A stretch of DNA of 64,000 nt, taken from positions 62,001 through 126,000 of the forward strand of contig NC_018311.1 in the NCBI RefSeq assembly GCF_000234665.1. The letters are read 5' to 3'. The notes beneath the pieces are model-generated. The model was not told the DNA's origin. It was given only the letters and a program-made list of their open reading frames with translations, and did no database searches. The position numbers and the translations under genes were made by a program. Positions 29,563-39,739 of the stretch are shown here, piece after piece; the first letter of the stretch is position 1; every line of letters begins with the position of its first letter. The DNA comes from Leishmania mexicana MHOM/GT/2001/U1103. Its lineage: Eukaryota > Euglenozoa > Kinetoplastea > Trypanosomatida > Trypanosomatidae.

Positions 29563-32500
29563 TTAGCCCAGCGGGCCGGCCGGCTGCTGCCCCTCCGGCG
29601 GGCGCTCGCGCTGCTTCGCAAGGTAGTCCTCCTTCAGGCGGTTCGACGGCACGGGCACGCGGGCAGCGAGGTAGTCCTTGAGGTTGAACGGACGGTGCCA
29701 CTGCTTGAAGAAGGGGTGCTCGAGCAGCTCCTGTGCGGTCGGCCGCTGCGAAGCTGTCGGTAGTGTTGCCAGTCGGCAGAAGTCCGCGAAGACGGTGCCC
29801 AGCGGCACAGCGCGGTGCTTGTTGAACTGAAACACGTCCACCGGCTTATCCATCCGCGACACGCGGTCAAACTCGTCGATGACGTCCGTGAGGTCATAGG
29901 GGTACTCGCCCACCGCGAACTCTGCGAGGGTGACGCCAACGGCCCAGATGTCAGCGGGCTTGCCGTACGGCTCGCCGCGCTGGCGTTCGGGACTCATGTA
30001 CTTGTCCGTGCCGCAGCAGTCCCCGGCTTCGTCGGACGACGACGATGGGCTCAGTCCCCTTCGGGTAGCGTCCCATTCGCCCGAGCCCTCCTCCGACGAT
30101 GTCGACTCCGCCTCCAGCACATCCATGCCGTCGCGCTGCGCCAGCAGGCTGTTCGTGGTGCTGCTGAGCACTAACCCCTCTGCGGAGCTCCCCATCTCGG
30201 GCGGGGTCGTGCCGACCATGCCGCTGCCAAGCTGGCCGCTAATGCCTGCGCCGATGCTGCCACGTTGAGCGTGCCAGATGAACGGCGCGCGACGGCCACG
30301 TGCGCCTGTCAGTTGCAAGGATGTAAGCGACGGTGACTGCAGTGGCGTGATAGACTGCGCCGGGGCGACGGAGGGGGGTGGCATGTACGTCAGCATGTCG
30401 TTCTTGATGCCGATGCCGTTGCTGTCGCAGCGCTGCGACAGTCCAAAGTCGCTGAGCTTCACGACCCCGTGTTCATTCACAAGGACGTTACCGGGTTTGA
30501 TGTCTTGATGGATGTAGCCACGGGAGTGCATGTCGCGGACACCGCGTAGCAACTGCTCTCCCACAACGGCAACCAGGCGCTCTGTGACGCCAAGAGGTTC
30601 CTCGACGAGACCGCTGCCGTCGTCCGACTCCGAGTCGTCTGTGCCGCAGTCGCTCTTCACGGAGTACGAGTCGAGCAGAAGGCTGTCATTGCTGCCGTAG
30701 ATGTGCTTGTAAGCGCCGCTGAGAGGGTGACACGGAACACCACCACCGCCGCATGCCGTGCTATCCGCATCGCTCCTACCGGTAGTGCCGGCGGCTGTTG
30801 GTATGCACGGCCTCGGCGCCGACGACGGTGCCCGCTCTGCGAGAGTACGCCGAGAGTCGAGCAGCTTAGGTGAGATGCTGTTCATGGACGGATGCCGCTC
30901 GGTGTCGGCGGCGGCGACACCGCCGCCAGTACCGCTCCTGCCAACGCCAACCGCCGAGGCATCCTTCAGAGAGCCCTCAGCAACCTGCGGCGCCTCGGGA
31001 GCGTCAGAGAGCAGAGGCGGAACGGATGGGCTACCACCATGCCCACTGCCGCGGCGGCCGCCGTCACCGTCGTCATCATCGTCGGTGGTGAGCAGTCGGT
31101 GACGCTCTTGTTGCGACCCTCGCACCATCCGCGCATGCTGTTGTAGGCAGTTGGCGAGGTGATCGAGGCCGCCATAGTGCATGAACTCCATCACAATGTC
31201 CAGCGCCGCCACCTCAGCAAGGAAGAAGGCATTGTAGACCTTGACCATGAATGGGCTGCGGTAAGTGAGGTGCAGCACCTGCAGCTCGCGAATCACAATG
31301 CGCTGAAGCTGGCTGATGCGACCACTCGAGACGGCGCCGCTGCGCATGAACGGTGAGGAGCAGCCCAGGCACAGTGGAGAGAGGTCCACCCGCTTCACGG
31401 CGAGGCGACGGCCGGTGGGCTTGTGTATCGCGACGAACACTGTCGCCGAGGCGCCTTCACCGCAAGTCGTCGGGAGGATGTCGAGGTCACGTAGCCGAAC
31501 CACATTTGGCGGCAGCGGCGGGAACGACGTGTTATGAGTCGTCCCTGAGCCACCCATCATCGGGGCGGCCGCCGCCATTCCCGTTTCTGCCGTCGTGGTG
31601 GTGCGGAAGCCACAAGGGTTTGTATGCCCGGACGGGCTCCCCATACAGCTGCCAGCAGTTGTCGAGGCAATAGCGCCTCGATAGGCAGGTATATCGGCGT
31701 AGGGCAGCAGCAGACTGTTCACCGTGTCGGTGTCTGTAAAGGCGCCGGCGCCTAACATGCTCCCTGCCCCGCCTGCGGTCGCAAAGGGGGACGGCGAGAC
31801 CGTGTTCGTCGTACCCAACGCCCCTGGCAACCAACCGTTGCTCGCCTGAGACCGCAGCTGCGCGTGGCAGATGTTGCCGACACTGCCGCCAAAAGGCTGC
31901 CCAAGTGGGGTGGTGGAGTTGGGTGTGGCGACCTGCTGCTGCTGCGTCACTGCAGCGGCACCAGCGGTCACCATGCCGTAGCCAAGGTTTCGGGTAGGCG
32001 AAGCGTTGGTGTCTGTTACGTGATGCGCACCAGGCAGCAAGCCTTCATGCTGCTGCGGCTGCTGATGGAGGGAGCCGTTCGCGCCGAGGAAGTGAGAGGC
32101 CGCAGTGTCGTTGCAAACTGTGCTCAGGAGCTGCGGCGGCGGCCCAGCGGCAGCACCGGCTCTATCGTAGTGCGGGCCGAGGGGGCTTGGGAGCGCCATC
32201 CGCTGGCTGTCCATTGAGTACGTGATCGGGCTGAAGGGCGTGTCCATACTGGTAGAGAAGAGAGTGAAAGACGCGTTCGCCGTGGCGCTGGCGCCCCCTC
32301 CTCCGCCGCCGCTGTTGTGCATGTTGCGCGCGTTGCCCGAGCAGCCACCGCCGTGGTACGCATGGGGCAAAGGCCAGTCGGAGCCGGTTGTGTTCGGTGT
32401 CATGGGACCTAGTCCACCCGCACCGCCGCCAACACCCCCACCACCCCCGATGTCATTGCCGCCGCCGGGACCGAGTAGTTGCATGCGCCCCACAAGGCCC

Positions 32501-35277
32501 CCGTTGCTGCTCACGGGCGAGTAGCTGGCCGCAGATCGCTGCGGATGCAGCAGCTGTAGCGGCCGACTCTTGCTGCCACCACCGCTAGTTCCGGTTGTGC
32601 TGCTGCCCATGAAACTGCCACAGGTGCCGCCTGGACCGGCCGCTCCGCCAGTGGCGCTGCCGGCGTCAATGCGGGTTGGGTTGAGGAGAAGCATGTTACG
32701 CACCGTGAGACAACCTTCCCGCGACACGCGGAACATCCCCGCGACGAGGGTGCGACGATCTTGTGAGATGCGCACAAGCCCGCCGCTGCGAGTGCCGGAG
32801 GAAAAGGTGCTCAGGCTCTGACCTGCGCTGCCATGGGTGCGGGCGAAGGGGCCGGGTCGAGCGGGTGTGGCCGGGGGGTTGCAGCCGCTTCCGCGTGCGG
32901 GTCGATCTGCTGTCGTGCTCACCAAGTCGCTTGCGCTGCCACTGTGCATAGTCATCCCCATGGACCGCGAATTCAGCGGAGGAGAGGTCAGTGCGGAGGC
33001 GCCGGCGCCGGCGCTGGCGCTGGCAGCAGCAGCAGCAGTGGCAGCAGACGAGATGGCGGCTCGGTTCGCTGACGACGGCGGCGCAGCTGATGCGGGAGAA
33101 GTCATCTCACCGCTTGTATCGTTCGCACTGACGGCGGTGCTGAGCGACGCTGGGCCGACCGGCGAGCGAAGACGCAACAGTAACGGCGGCGGTGCACGGC
33201 GGCGCGCTGTCCGAGCACTCGCAGCAGCTCCGGACAGAGAAAGCGGCGACAAGACCCCGGCAGCCGCAGCAGCAGCACCGCCACCACCCGCGCCAGTCAC
33301 CGATAGACGCGCTGCGGAAGGCGGCTGAAGTCGGTTGACACCAGCGGTGGGGGTCGCGGTGCTGAGCGACGCCGCTGGCGTACTCCCAGTGCCGAAGCTG
33401 CCGGCGCCGAAGTGGTTGGCGAACCCGCACAAGCTGCTGTTGCTCAACAGCGGTGTCGCGTTCGGTGTCACAGCACCGCCAGCGGCAGCGGCGGAAGCGT
33501 AGCCGGCTTGAAAAGACCCGTAGTGGGACATCGTCGCACTCAACGGTGTTGAAACTGGTGCGACGGCGGCCGGTGTGATGGCGCCCGCCGCTCTGTAGTG
33601 GGCCGCCGTCGATGTACCACTGCTGCCGGTGAGGCTCCTTTGTCTTTCACATGCGGCACGGTGTTGTTGGGCAGCGATAGGGTGGGCCGGCCGGCCGGAT
33701 CGGAGCGGCGGTGAGGTTGTCGGCAAGACTGTCGGCAACTTCACGTGCGCAGTCGCATAGGGGGCGGGACTCATGGGCAACCGTGTCTCCGCCAACTCGT
33801 GCGAGTCTCGCCTGACCGCTAGCGTGTTTAGCCGCTCTCCATCTGCGTCCACCTCGCCACCGCCGTTGTCGTGCGTCGGTAACACGGATAAGACAAGGGT
33901 CGAAGATGGTGGGCTGGGTACGCCAGGTGTGCGCGGCAGAGGCGCAGGCGGCCGCTGCACGGGCACGTGCAGCCACTGGTTGGTTTGAGAGACAGAAAAG
34001 GTCGCCTGCGTCGCTGGCGTCGTGAGTGATCGATCCTCTGGTATGCCGACAGCTGGCGTGATCAGCACGGGTCTGGCGGCGACGGTCAGAAAAGTCGTCG
34101 GCGGCGCCGAGCTTGAAAAGAGTGATGGCGGGCGTCGTTTCTCACGGCGCGGCCCTGACACGGCCGCCATTGCCTCCTCCACCGAGCAACTCGGCGGCGC
34201 GCCATCGCCCAGCGGCAGCATCAACGACCCCGCTTGAAACGACGGTGTCTCGGACCCGTTCATGGTAGTGCACGCCGGCAGCGTGACAGACAGCATCTTG
34301 CGAGGCAATCCGCTTGCTGCTGTGGTGGTGTTGGTGGTGGTGCCCGTCGTCGTCATCGTTGTCAGGTCCCCACCTGCGCTGGGCTGCTGCCCTGCAGAGC
34401 CCCGGGATCCCGCATCTACAGCGACTCTCGCACTCTCCTCCGGTTGCAGGGAGATCGACTGCGGCTTGAGCGGCGAACTAGGAGCCGCGCTCCTCCTGCC
34501 AGTCATGTCGGGTGTTGCATCACTGCCCGCCTTTACAAGGGACAAAGAGCTGTGCCGCGCGGAGGTGGCGTCAACGCCACCGCTGACGGCGGTCTTCGTA
34601 GAGGACATGATGGTGGGTGTACCGGCAGAGCTGGTGTCGCGAGGAGTCTTCATGCAGGGCTGCGCAGCGGCAGCGTCGATGCCACCCTCTGAGCCTGACT
34701 GATCCTGCATTGGCGGAGTCGGAAGTGTGTCTCTCAGCGCGCGAGGCTCAGTGGTGTGCATGGAAGCCGTCGATGTTGATGCGGTGAGCGAAGAGGACGT
34801 TGCGCAGTCTCCCGCGCCATCGTGGTCCAAGTGCAAAGCAACGTAGGCGGCGTCCGCACTTCGACTCGTCAGCCGCTCCACTGCGGCTGGAAGGGAAGAG
34901 GGGGGAGGGCTGGAATCATTGCTGGCGTGTCCGCTGCGCTCGTGCGCTGTGACATGGGGCACCCGCAGCGATACAACCCTGTCACGCTGAGCGGCATCAG
35001 GCCGCGCACAACTGCTGTGTTCCTCATCGCATGATGGGCTGGCGCTGGGCAGGCTACCAGCAGTCGGGTCTACGTATTGGAGAGGGCCGTCGCATGGCGG
35101 CAGTGATGAGACAAGCAGCCGCTGTTGCTGCGCCAATGCTGTCGAGGAGTACGACATTATTGTCGTTGATGACGACCCGGTCGGTGGTGACGGCTCGGCG
35201 GACACCGAAGAAACGGCAGTGGATGTCATGGTGGCAGCAGCGGTGGCGGTGGCGCTGTCGAGCTGTGAGCTGGACAT
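29563..35277 (-). CDS. STE7/MAP-kinase-kinase-like protein kinase, 1904 aa, HQD catalytic loop
   Basis: A giant kinase with about 1250 residues of Ser/Thr/Ala/Gly-rich, probably disordered N-terminus, and a C-terminal kinase domain at about 1255-1880. Visible motifs: GEGASATVFVA loop, LAVKRVDL lysine, HQDIKPGN near 1587 (Arg of HRD replaced by Gln), LSDFGLSQ near 1608, GTDKYMSPERQRGEPYGKPADIWAVG near 1755, and a C-terminal PFFKQW. The GTxxYMSPER and ADIWxxGxxxxExAxGxYPY forms are those of MAP kinase kinases. Two inserts break the domain, about 170 residues in the alpha-D/E region and about 145 between DFG and SPE. The usual MEK activation-loop phosphosites cannot be placed in the insert. I chose 35277 (MSSSQLDSA), because a CT tract and AG lie between it and the earlier ATG at 35556. 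Confidence 0.87.
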   Translation of the reverse strand: MSSSQLDSATATAAATMTSTAVSSVSAEPSPPTGSSSTTIMSYSSTALAQQQRLLVSSLPPCDGPLQYVDPTAGSLPSASPSCDEEHSSCARPDAAQRDRVVSLRVPHVTAHERSGHASNDSSPPPSSLPAAVERLTSRSADAAYVALHLDHDGAGDCATSSSLTASTSTASMHTTEPRALRDTLPTPPMQDQSGSEGGIDAAAAQPCMKTPRDTSSAGTPTIMSSTKTAVSGGVDATSARHSSLSLVKAGSDATPDMTGRRSAAPSSPLKPQSISLQPEESARVAVDAGSRGSAGQQPSAGGDLTTMTTTGTTTNTTTAASGLPRKMLSVTLPACTTMNGSETPSFQAGSLMLPLGDGAPPSCSVEEAMAAVSGPRREKRRPPSLFSSSAPPTTFLTVAARPVLITPAVGIPEDRSLTTPATQATFSVSQTNQWLHVPVQRPPAPLPRTPGVPSPPSSTLVLSVLPTHDNGGGEVDADGERLNTLAVRRDSHELAETRLPMSPAPYATAHVKLPTVLPTTSPPLRSGRPAHPIAAQQHRAACERQRSLTGSSGTSTAAHYRAAGAITPAAVAPVSTPLSATMSHYGSFQAGYASAAAAGGAVTPNATPLLSNSSLCGFANHFGAGSFGTGSTPAASLSTATPTAGVNRLQPPSAARLSVTGAGGGGAAAAAAGVLSPLSLSGAAASARTARRRAPPPLLLRLRSPVGPASLSTAVSANDTSGEMTSPASAAPPSSANRAAISSAATAAAAASASAGAGASALTSPPLNSRSMGMTMHSGSASDLVSTTADRPARGSGCNPPATPARPGPFARTHGSAGQSLSTFSSGTRSGGLVRISQDRRTLVAGMFRVSREGCLTVRNMLLLNPTRIDAGSATGGAAGPGGTCGSFMGSSTTGTSGGGSKSRPLQLLHPQRSAASYSPVSSNGGLVGRMQLLGPGGGNDIGGGGGVGGGAGGLGPMTPNTTGSDWPLPHAYHGGGCSGNARNMHNSGGGGGGASATANASFTLFSTSMDTPFSPITYSMDSQRMALPSPLGPHYDRAGAAAGPPPQLLSTVCNDTAASHFLGANGSLHQQPQQHEGLLPGAHHVTDTNASPTRNLGYGMVTAGAAAVTQQQQVATPNSTTPLGQPFGGSVGNICHAQLRSQASNGWLPGALGTTNTVSPSPFATAGGAGSMLGAGAFTDTDTVNSLLLPYADIPAYRGAIASTTAGSCMGSPSGHTNPCGFRTTTTAETGMAAAAPMMGGSGTTHNTSFPPLPPNVVRLRDLDILPTTCGEGASATVFVAIHKPTGRRLAVKRVDLSPLCLGCSSPFMRSGAVSSGRISQLQRIVIRELQVLHLTYRSPFMVKVYNAFFLAEVAALDIVMEFMHYGGLDHLANCLQQHARMVRGSQQERHRLLTTDDDDDGDGGRRGSGHGGSPSVPPLLSDAPEAPQVAEGSLKDASAVGVGRSGTGGGVAAADTERHPSMNSISPKLLDSRRTLAERAPSSAPRPCIPTAAGTTGRSDADSTACGGGGVPCHPLSGAYKHIYGSNDSLLLDSYSVKSDCGTDDSESDDGSGLVEEPLGVTERLVAVVGEQLLRGVRDMHSRGYIHQDIKPGNVLVNEHGVVKLSDFGLSQRCDSNGIGIKNDMLTYMPPPSVAPAQSITPLQSPSLTSLQLTGARGRRAPFIWHAQRGSIGAGISGQLGSGMVGTTPPEMGSSAEGLVLSSTTNSLLAQRDGMDVLEAESTSSEEGSGEWDATRRGLSPSSSSDEAGDCCGTDKYMSPERQRGEPYGKPADIWAVGVTLAEFAVGEYPYDLTDVIDEFDRVSRMDKPVDVFQFNKHRAVPLGTVFADFCRLATLPTASQRPTAQELLEHPFFKQWHRPFNLKDYLAARVPVPSNRLKEDYLAKQRERPPEGQQPAGPLG

Positions 35278-35329
35278 GAGCGGCACGCTCCGTTTGGCGA
35301 GAGCGCGGGGAGACGGAGAAAATCGTGCA

Positions 35330-35419
35330 CTGCACGGATCCGAACAAAGCGGGGCCCAAGAGAAACAGTCAGCACAACGCGTGAGAGATAAGGGGAGGAG
35401 GGAGGAGGAGGGCGTGTGT
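35330..35419 (-). promoter_or_regulatory. Predicted spliced-leader acceptor of the STE7-like kinase
   Basis: A coding-strand CT tract at about 35419-35391 (CCCTCCTCCTCCCTCCTCCCC) is followed by the first AG at 35331-35330. The leader would be 53 bases. This supports the start at 35277 over 35556. Confidence 0.45.
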
Positions 35420-35640
35420 GTGCGCGCGCTGCTTAGCTGTATAGAGAGTGGGTCGATAGATGGCTGCGCTTTCCGTGGATGCGGCGCTTCCAACCGCTGC
35501 CTCCGCAGACCACGAGGAGGCGGACCAATGAAAGAAATGACCGCACACGCGCGCACACGCCGCGAACGTCTTTAAGGGGATGGGGGGAGTCCGCAGAGTG
35601 AGCAGCGGCAGCAGCAGCGGAGAGGTCGCACGCGCAACAA

Positions 35641-35930
35641 CGCAAGATAAAATAAAATAATAAAAACGTTTTTCAATAATGTGTGCGTGTGCGTGGGTGT
35701 GGGTGTGGCGGTGTATACCTCGGCGTGTCTACTACACACATACACATGCACACAATATATATATATATATCGGTGTCTATATACGTATATATATATATAT
35801 AGATATCGATGTACGTCTATCTATATATATATATACGTATATGTATGTATGTATATATATATATATATATTGTGTGTATGTATGTATGTATGTGTGTGTG
35901 TGTATTGGTATCTGGATGTGTGCGCCGAGT
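35641..35930. repeat. AT-rich island with (TA)n and (TATG)n tracts
   Basis: An A/T-rich lead-in (35647-35680, AAAATAAAATAATAAAAACG type) is followed by alternating TA runs at 35755-35770, 35786-35802 and 35822-35834, and by TATG/TATA repeats to about 35905, ending in a short GT run. This contrasts sharply with the roughly 60% GC surroundings. It could extrude cruciforms or melt easily. It is in no gene. Confidence 0.9.
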
Positions 35931-36182
35931 GAGCAGTGCACCACCACCGCTACCACGACACGTAATGCAGCAGCAGCAGCAGCCGCAGCACCGGTCCCGT
36001 CTCCCGCTTCGCCTCTTCCGCGAGCAACCAATGTCGACGTTCGAGTAAACGCTTCGCCCTCTGTGCAAGAAGGCCCGGGTCCTCGGGGGTGGTGGTGGTG
36101 GTGGGTGAGGGGAGGGGAGTGTCTCGCTACCGTGTCGGGTAGAGCCTAATGACGTGCGCTCGTGCCCTCACATGCACAGACG

Positions 36183-36235
36183 CACACACACACACACACA
36201 CACACACAGGCGGGCGGGCGGGCGGGCGGGCAGGC
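36183..36235. repeat. (AC)13 followed by five GGG runs (GGGC)n
   Basis: Bases 36183-36208 are alternating CA. They are joined directly to GGC plus five GGGC units at 36209-36231, with a short CAGGCAGG trailer. Five GGG runs spaced by single C residues meet the usual G-quadruplex rule on the plus (non-coding, template) strand; CA/TG runs can adopt Z-DNA. Confidence 0.9.
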
Positions 36236-36611
36236 AGCGACAGATGCATCGACAAGCTCGGAGAGGGGAGAGGCAATATAGAGGTAGGAAGCAAACAAAA
36301 TAACGGCAATGACGCGGAGGCGAGCGACCTCCTCTCAAACGAGCGCGAGAAGGGCGCGGGAGCTCGGGGGCGGCACACACACTCGCACACACGAAGGTGC
36401 GTAGTACACGGCCGCTGCCGCAATCAGCTCCCACCACGGCTTGTCTCCAAACGACAGCGAGGGGGTGGGGGAGGAGAGACTGGAGGTGGAGTGATCCCCT
36501 GAGCCAGCGTGATTTTCCATCCGCTGCCGCTGTGGTCCCACAAGCAGTGTGGTGTCACCACCTTGTCGCCGAAGGAGGGGGAGGGGAGGGGACGAGTGCA
36601 CGTATCTCTGC

Positions 36612-36633
36612 GTGTGTGTGTGTGTGTGTGTGT
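36612..36633. repeat. (GT)11 microsatellite
   Basis: A pure GT run of about 22 bases in the intergenic region, about 1.4 kb downstream (in transcript terms) of the homoserine dehydrogenase stop. Confidence 0.85.
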
Positions 36634-38009
36634 ACAACGTAAAGACGGACGTGTTCCAGAAGGGCCCTGAGCGTGCTGGCGCGATCACACTTGTGTGCTG
36701 AGTTGGGCGGTGCCGGTGACGGTGGAGGTAGAAGAACGAGAAGGTGCACGGCTCCGAGGTGCTGATCGAAGTCAGCGAGAGGAGCGCTGGGGGGGGGGGC
36801 AACGACAGACATAATTGAAAGCCGCCGTCCGCCGCGAGGGTGATGTGGGTGAATGGTGGACGAGACGAGAGTCAGGCAAGAGCACACGCACGCGCCAGGG
36901 GGTGGGGCCGCGCAGAGAGAGAGGAGGGCGACAGACAGAGAGACGTGGAGGGTTGGGCACCCGAGCAAGCATGCACGCACACTCGCGACGAAAAAGGGCA
37001 CCGCCAGCGACACCAGCGGGAACGCACTCGTCGTGCATCGTGTGGTACGGCTGGTGTCACATGCATGTCCACGCACGGTGTGGAGAGAAGCACAGGCTGC
37101 AGTTGTCAGCCATAGGAACGTGCAGCTGTTGCACTGCGGCCCTTCCGCTTCGCTTGTGTGGGCCTCTCGCTCTTGCTTTCTGCGTAGGTACAACCGACAC
37201 CGGTGTTGGAGAGGCCACGCAGGCGCAGGGAGGGAGAGAGGCAGTGCTTGCTGCAGGTGCGCATAGCCACACAGAGGGGGCGACGAAGATAGCGAGATCA
37301 GCGAAGAACGACGAGAAAGACCCTGAGAAAGGGCGACAGCACGCATGTGGCGATACGCGGTAGGAGCGTGGTTGAGGGGAGGCAGCAGCGATGACCACCA
37401 CAGCCACAAGCATGAAAAATGAGCACCAGGCAATGGGCGGACAGCGATGCGCTGTCGCGAGGGAGAACGCGGCGTGGAGAGAGGTGGCGAGAGAAGCGCA
37501 CCCACCGGCGCATGGCACACACACACACACACGCACGAGACGCCAAACCGTAAGAAGAGCGCACGTAAGGTAAGGGGCCGAGGAGACAACGAAGAAAACA
37601 CAAAGGAAAGAGAAGGGGACAGGTGGCGATGCTGACCATAAGATGCGAGACAGCCACAGCGAATACGTGTCCGCGTGCCCCGCATCTTCCCCCCTTCTGT
37701 AGCACTCCAAGTCTTTCCGGCTGCAGATGATGCGACGCTGTCGTTGTGCGTCGTAACAACGGCTGAACTGCACTGCTCTCTCTCTCTTCCCCCTTTGCGT
37801 GCTCCCTTCTTCCCCTCGCTCAGCGCATCCTCTCGCGCGGGCGGAGACAAGCGTGTGCGTGTCTGTGCGTGAGGGAAGGGAGACGATGCGCAGTGAAGCC
37901 ATCATGCGATGGTGTGCGAGTGCTCTACCCGCGGGTATCGCCCATCCGCTTCTGCTTCTGGACAGGTCTCCCTCTCCCTCCATCACCCACGGCTGCACTC
38001 GACCTACTT

Positions 38010-39113
38010 CTACGGGCGACGGGACGCCTCCATCCACACCGCGTAGTCCTCCATCATGGCGCTGGCGGTACAGTACATGCCGGCTCCAGGGCCGGAGATG
38101 GTCACGACGCCGAGGTAGTCCGTCCACACAGACACGGCGCTCGTCGTGCCGTCCATGTAGTACAGCGGATGCTCCTGACCCAGCAGCATCGGCTTGACCG
38201 AACATGTCAGGTGCTCGTGCGGCGGCCGCGTACATGACTGAGTCTCTTCTCCCTCCGCTGCTGACGACTTGGAAGCACAAGACGACGTCACGCCCCCCTC
38301 CATCGCAGCGCTCACCACGTGGCGGTAGCGCAGACCCTTCGCCCTCGCGTCCTGCAGCATTTCCGGCGTGAGACTGTCGATGCCCGTCACCGGGATGGTC
38401 GAGCGGCTCGGCTGATGACCGAAGGCGATGGCTACCATCACGAGCAGCTTCATGAAGGCGTCTTGGCCGGAGACATCGTTGGTAGGGTCCGCCTCTGCGT
38501 AGCCCAGCTCCTGTGCCTTCTTCAACACCTCCTCAAACCTCTTCTCCGGGTGCTCGCGCAGCTCTGTAAGGACGTAGTTGCTCGTGCCGTTGACGATGCC
38601 CTCGATCTTGCGCACTTGTTGGACGTGGCACATGTTCTGCAGCGTCTTGATGATCGGGACGCCGGCGGCAACCGTCGCTTCGAAGCCAACATACACCCGC
38701 GTCGCCGGAAACGATGACGATGTCGGGGTGCACGAGGCGGCCAGCTCCTGCAGGGCAGCGCCATACCGGGCGAACATCACCTTGTTGGCTGTGATCACCG
38801 TGCATCCGTGCTCCACAATGGCACGCTGGAGGTACGTGAAAGCCGGTTCCTCGCCCACCGTCGCCTCGAAGATGACCTGCACGTCAGCGCGGAAGACGTC
38901 TTCGATGTTGTCCGTGAGCAACTTTGCATCGCTCGCGCAGCCGTCCGGCAAGACGCGACTTCGTCTGCGCAGGTCGCGCACGAGAATCTTGACGATGACG
39001 AGCTCCGCGCCGCCGAGCCTCTGCTTGAGCTGCTCACGGCGCTGCTGCGCAACGTTGTAGAGGCCTTGCCCTACGGTACCGAAGCCCAGGAGGGCAGCGC
39101 GAACGACGGTCAT
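38010..39113 (-). CDS. Homoserine dehydrogenase
   Basis: This 367-aa enzyme reduces aspartate-semialdehyde to homoserine with NAD(P)H, on the way to threonine and methionine. The N-terminal Rossmann fold shows LLGFGTVGQGL at residues 8-18 (GxGxxG), followed by VITANKVMF with Lys111. The signature block contains EGIVNGTSNYVLTEL (171-185), then AEADPTNDVSGQDAFMKL (206-223) with the conserved Asp/Lys catalytic pair region. There is no fused aspartokinase or C-terminal ACT domain, so it is the short, yeast Hom6-like form (359 aa) and probably not feedback-regulated through ACT. A Ser/Glu-rich insert lies at about 285-310. Identity is very secure. The start is the only plausible Met, 3 residues before the Rossmann strand. 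The gene to its right is also amino-acid related. Confidence 0.96.
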   Translation of the reverse strand: MTVVRAALLGFGTVGQGLYNVAQQRREQLKQRLGGAELVIVKILVRDLRRRSRVLPDGCASDAKLLTDNIEDVFRADVQVIFEATVGEEPAFTYLQRAIVEHGCTVITANKVMFARYGAALQELAASCTPTSSSFPATRVYVGFEATVAAGVPIIKTLQNMCHVQQVRKIEGIVNGTSNYVLTELREHPEKRFEEVLKKAQELGYAEADPTNDVSGQDAFMKLLVMVAIAFGHQPSRSTIPVTGIDSLTPEMLQDARAKGLRYRHVVSAAMEGGVTSSCASKSSAAEGEETQSCTRPPHEHLTCSVKPMLLGQEHPLYYMDGTTSAVSVWTDYLGVVTISGPGAGMYCTASAMMEDYAVWMEASRRP

Positions 39114-39739
39114 GCTGGTGATGAGAAGGATGATGCAGGGGTGGCGCGTGGAGGTGCTTGAGAGGTTGCAGGGGGCAGGGGCGCGTCGGTGCGTGCTACC
39201 GAATCGCCCCTGAGCAGGGAAGGTGACACCCAGTGTGGCCGCCCGCGACTACGAAGACAGCGCGAACAAAAAAGGCGGTGCGTGGGGATGGACGAGGGTG
39301 GGAAGGGGTGGCGCATGCGCTGCAGCGGTCCTCCGTGGCCACAGCGTAGCGATGTGAAGAGCAACAAGGAGAGAGAACGTATAAGGCGGAGCACAGCCAC
39401 AACACATGCGTGTGCGCACGCGTCCGTGGTTTAGCCGCAGAGGAGCGGCTCACGATGAGGCGGTGCCTCGCGCGCGTGTACAGGAACAGCTGTGGCGAAG
39501 GAGGAGGGACGGGAGAAACTGGGCAGCGGCGGCCGCGGGCTGGTGCACATGGGACACGAGATGATACGCGTCGTGAGCGGTCGGACTAAACAAGATGCGG
39601 ATGGGTCTGCGGTCTGTCGTCCGCCGATACAGACATGCCCCATCTCTCCGCGACACTCGCGCCGTGACTACGCCGAGACGGTCCCCTAGAAACGGACGGC
39701 GAGCGGGTGACGTGGCGGACAGAAGAAGGAGGGCAGGTG

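Larger units (their letters stand above)
35278..38009. other. 2.7-kb intergenic region with clustered simple repeats
   Basis: Mostly the homoserine dehydrogenase 3' UTR. It contains an AT-rich island, a (TA)n/(TATG)n tract, (CA)13, a GGGC repeat, a second GT tract and long purine runs (about 37585-37625). The 431-codon minus frame 37850-36555 translates these repeats (for example a His-Thr run from GT) and is Pro/Ser/Cys-rich without any domain, so I treat it as untranslated. Confidence 0.5.

Noticed and set aside
35740..36240. Possible CRISPR array or satellite from the clustered repeats
   Set aside because: The repeats are mono- to tetranucleotide microsatellites with no spacer structure; the organism is a eukaryote.
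36555..37850. 431-codon minus ORF between homoserine dehydrogenase and the STE7-like kinase
   Set aside because: It translates GT/CA and purine tracts, has a His-Thr run and Pro/Ser/Cys bias, and shows no domain; it lies in a 3' UTR position.
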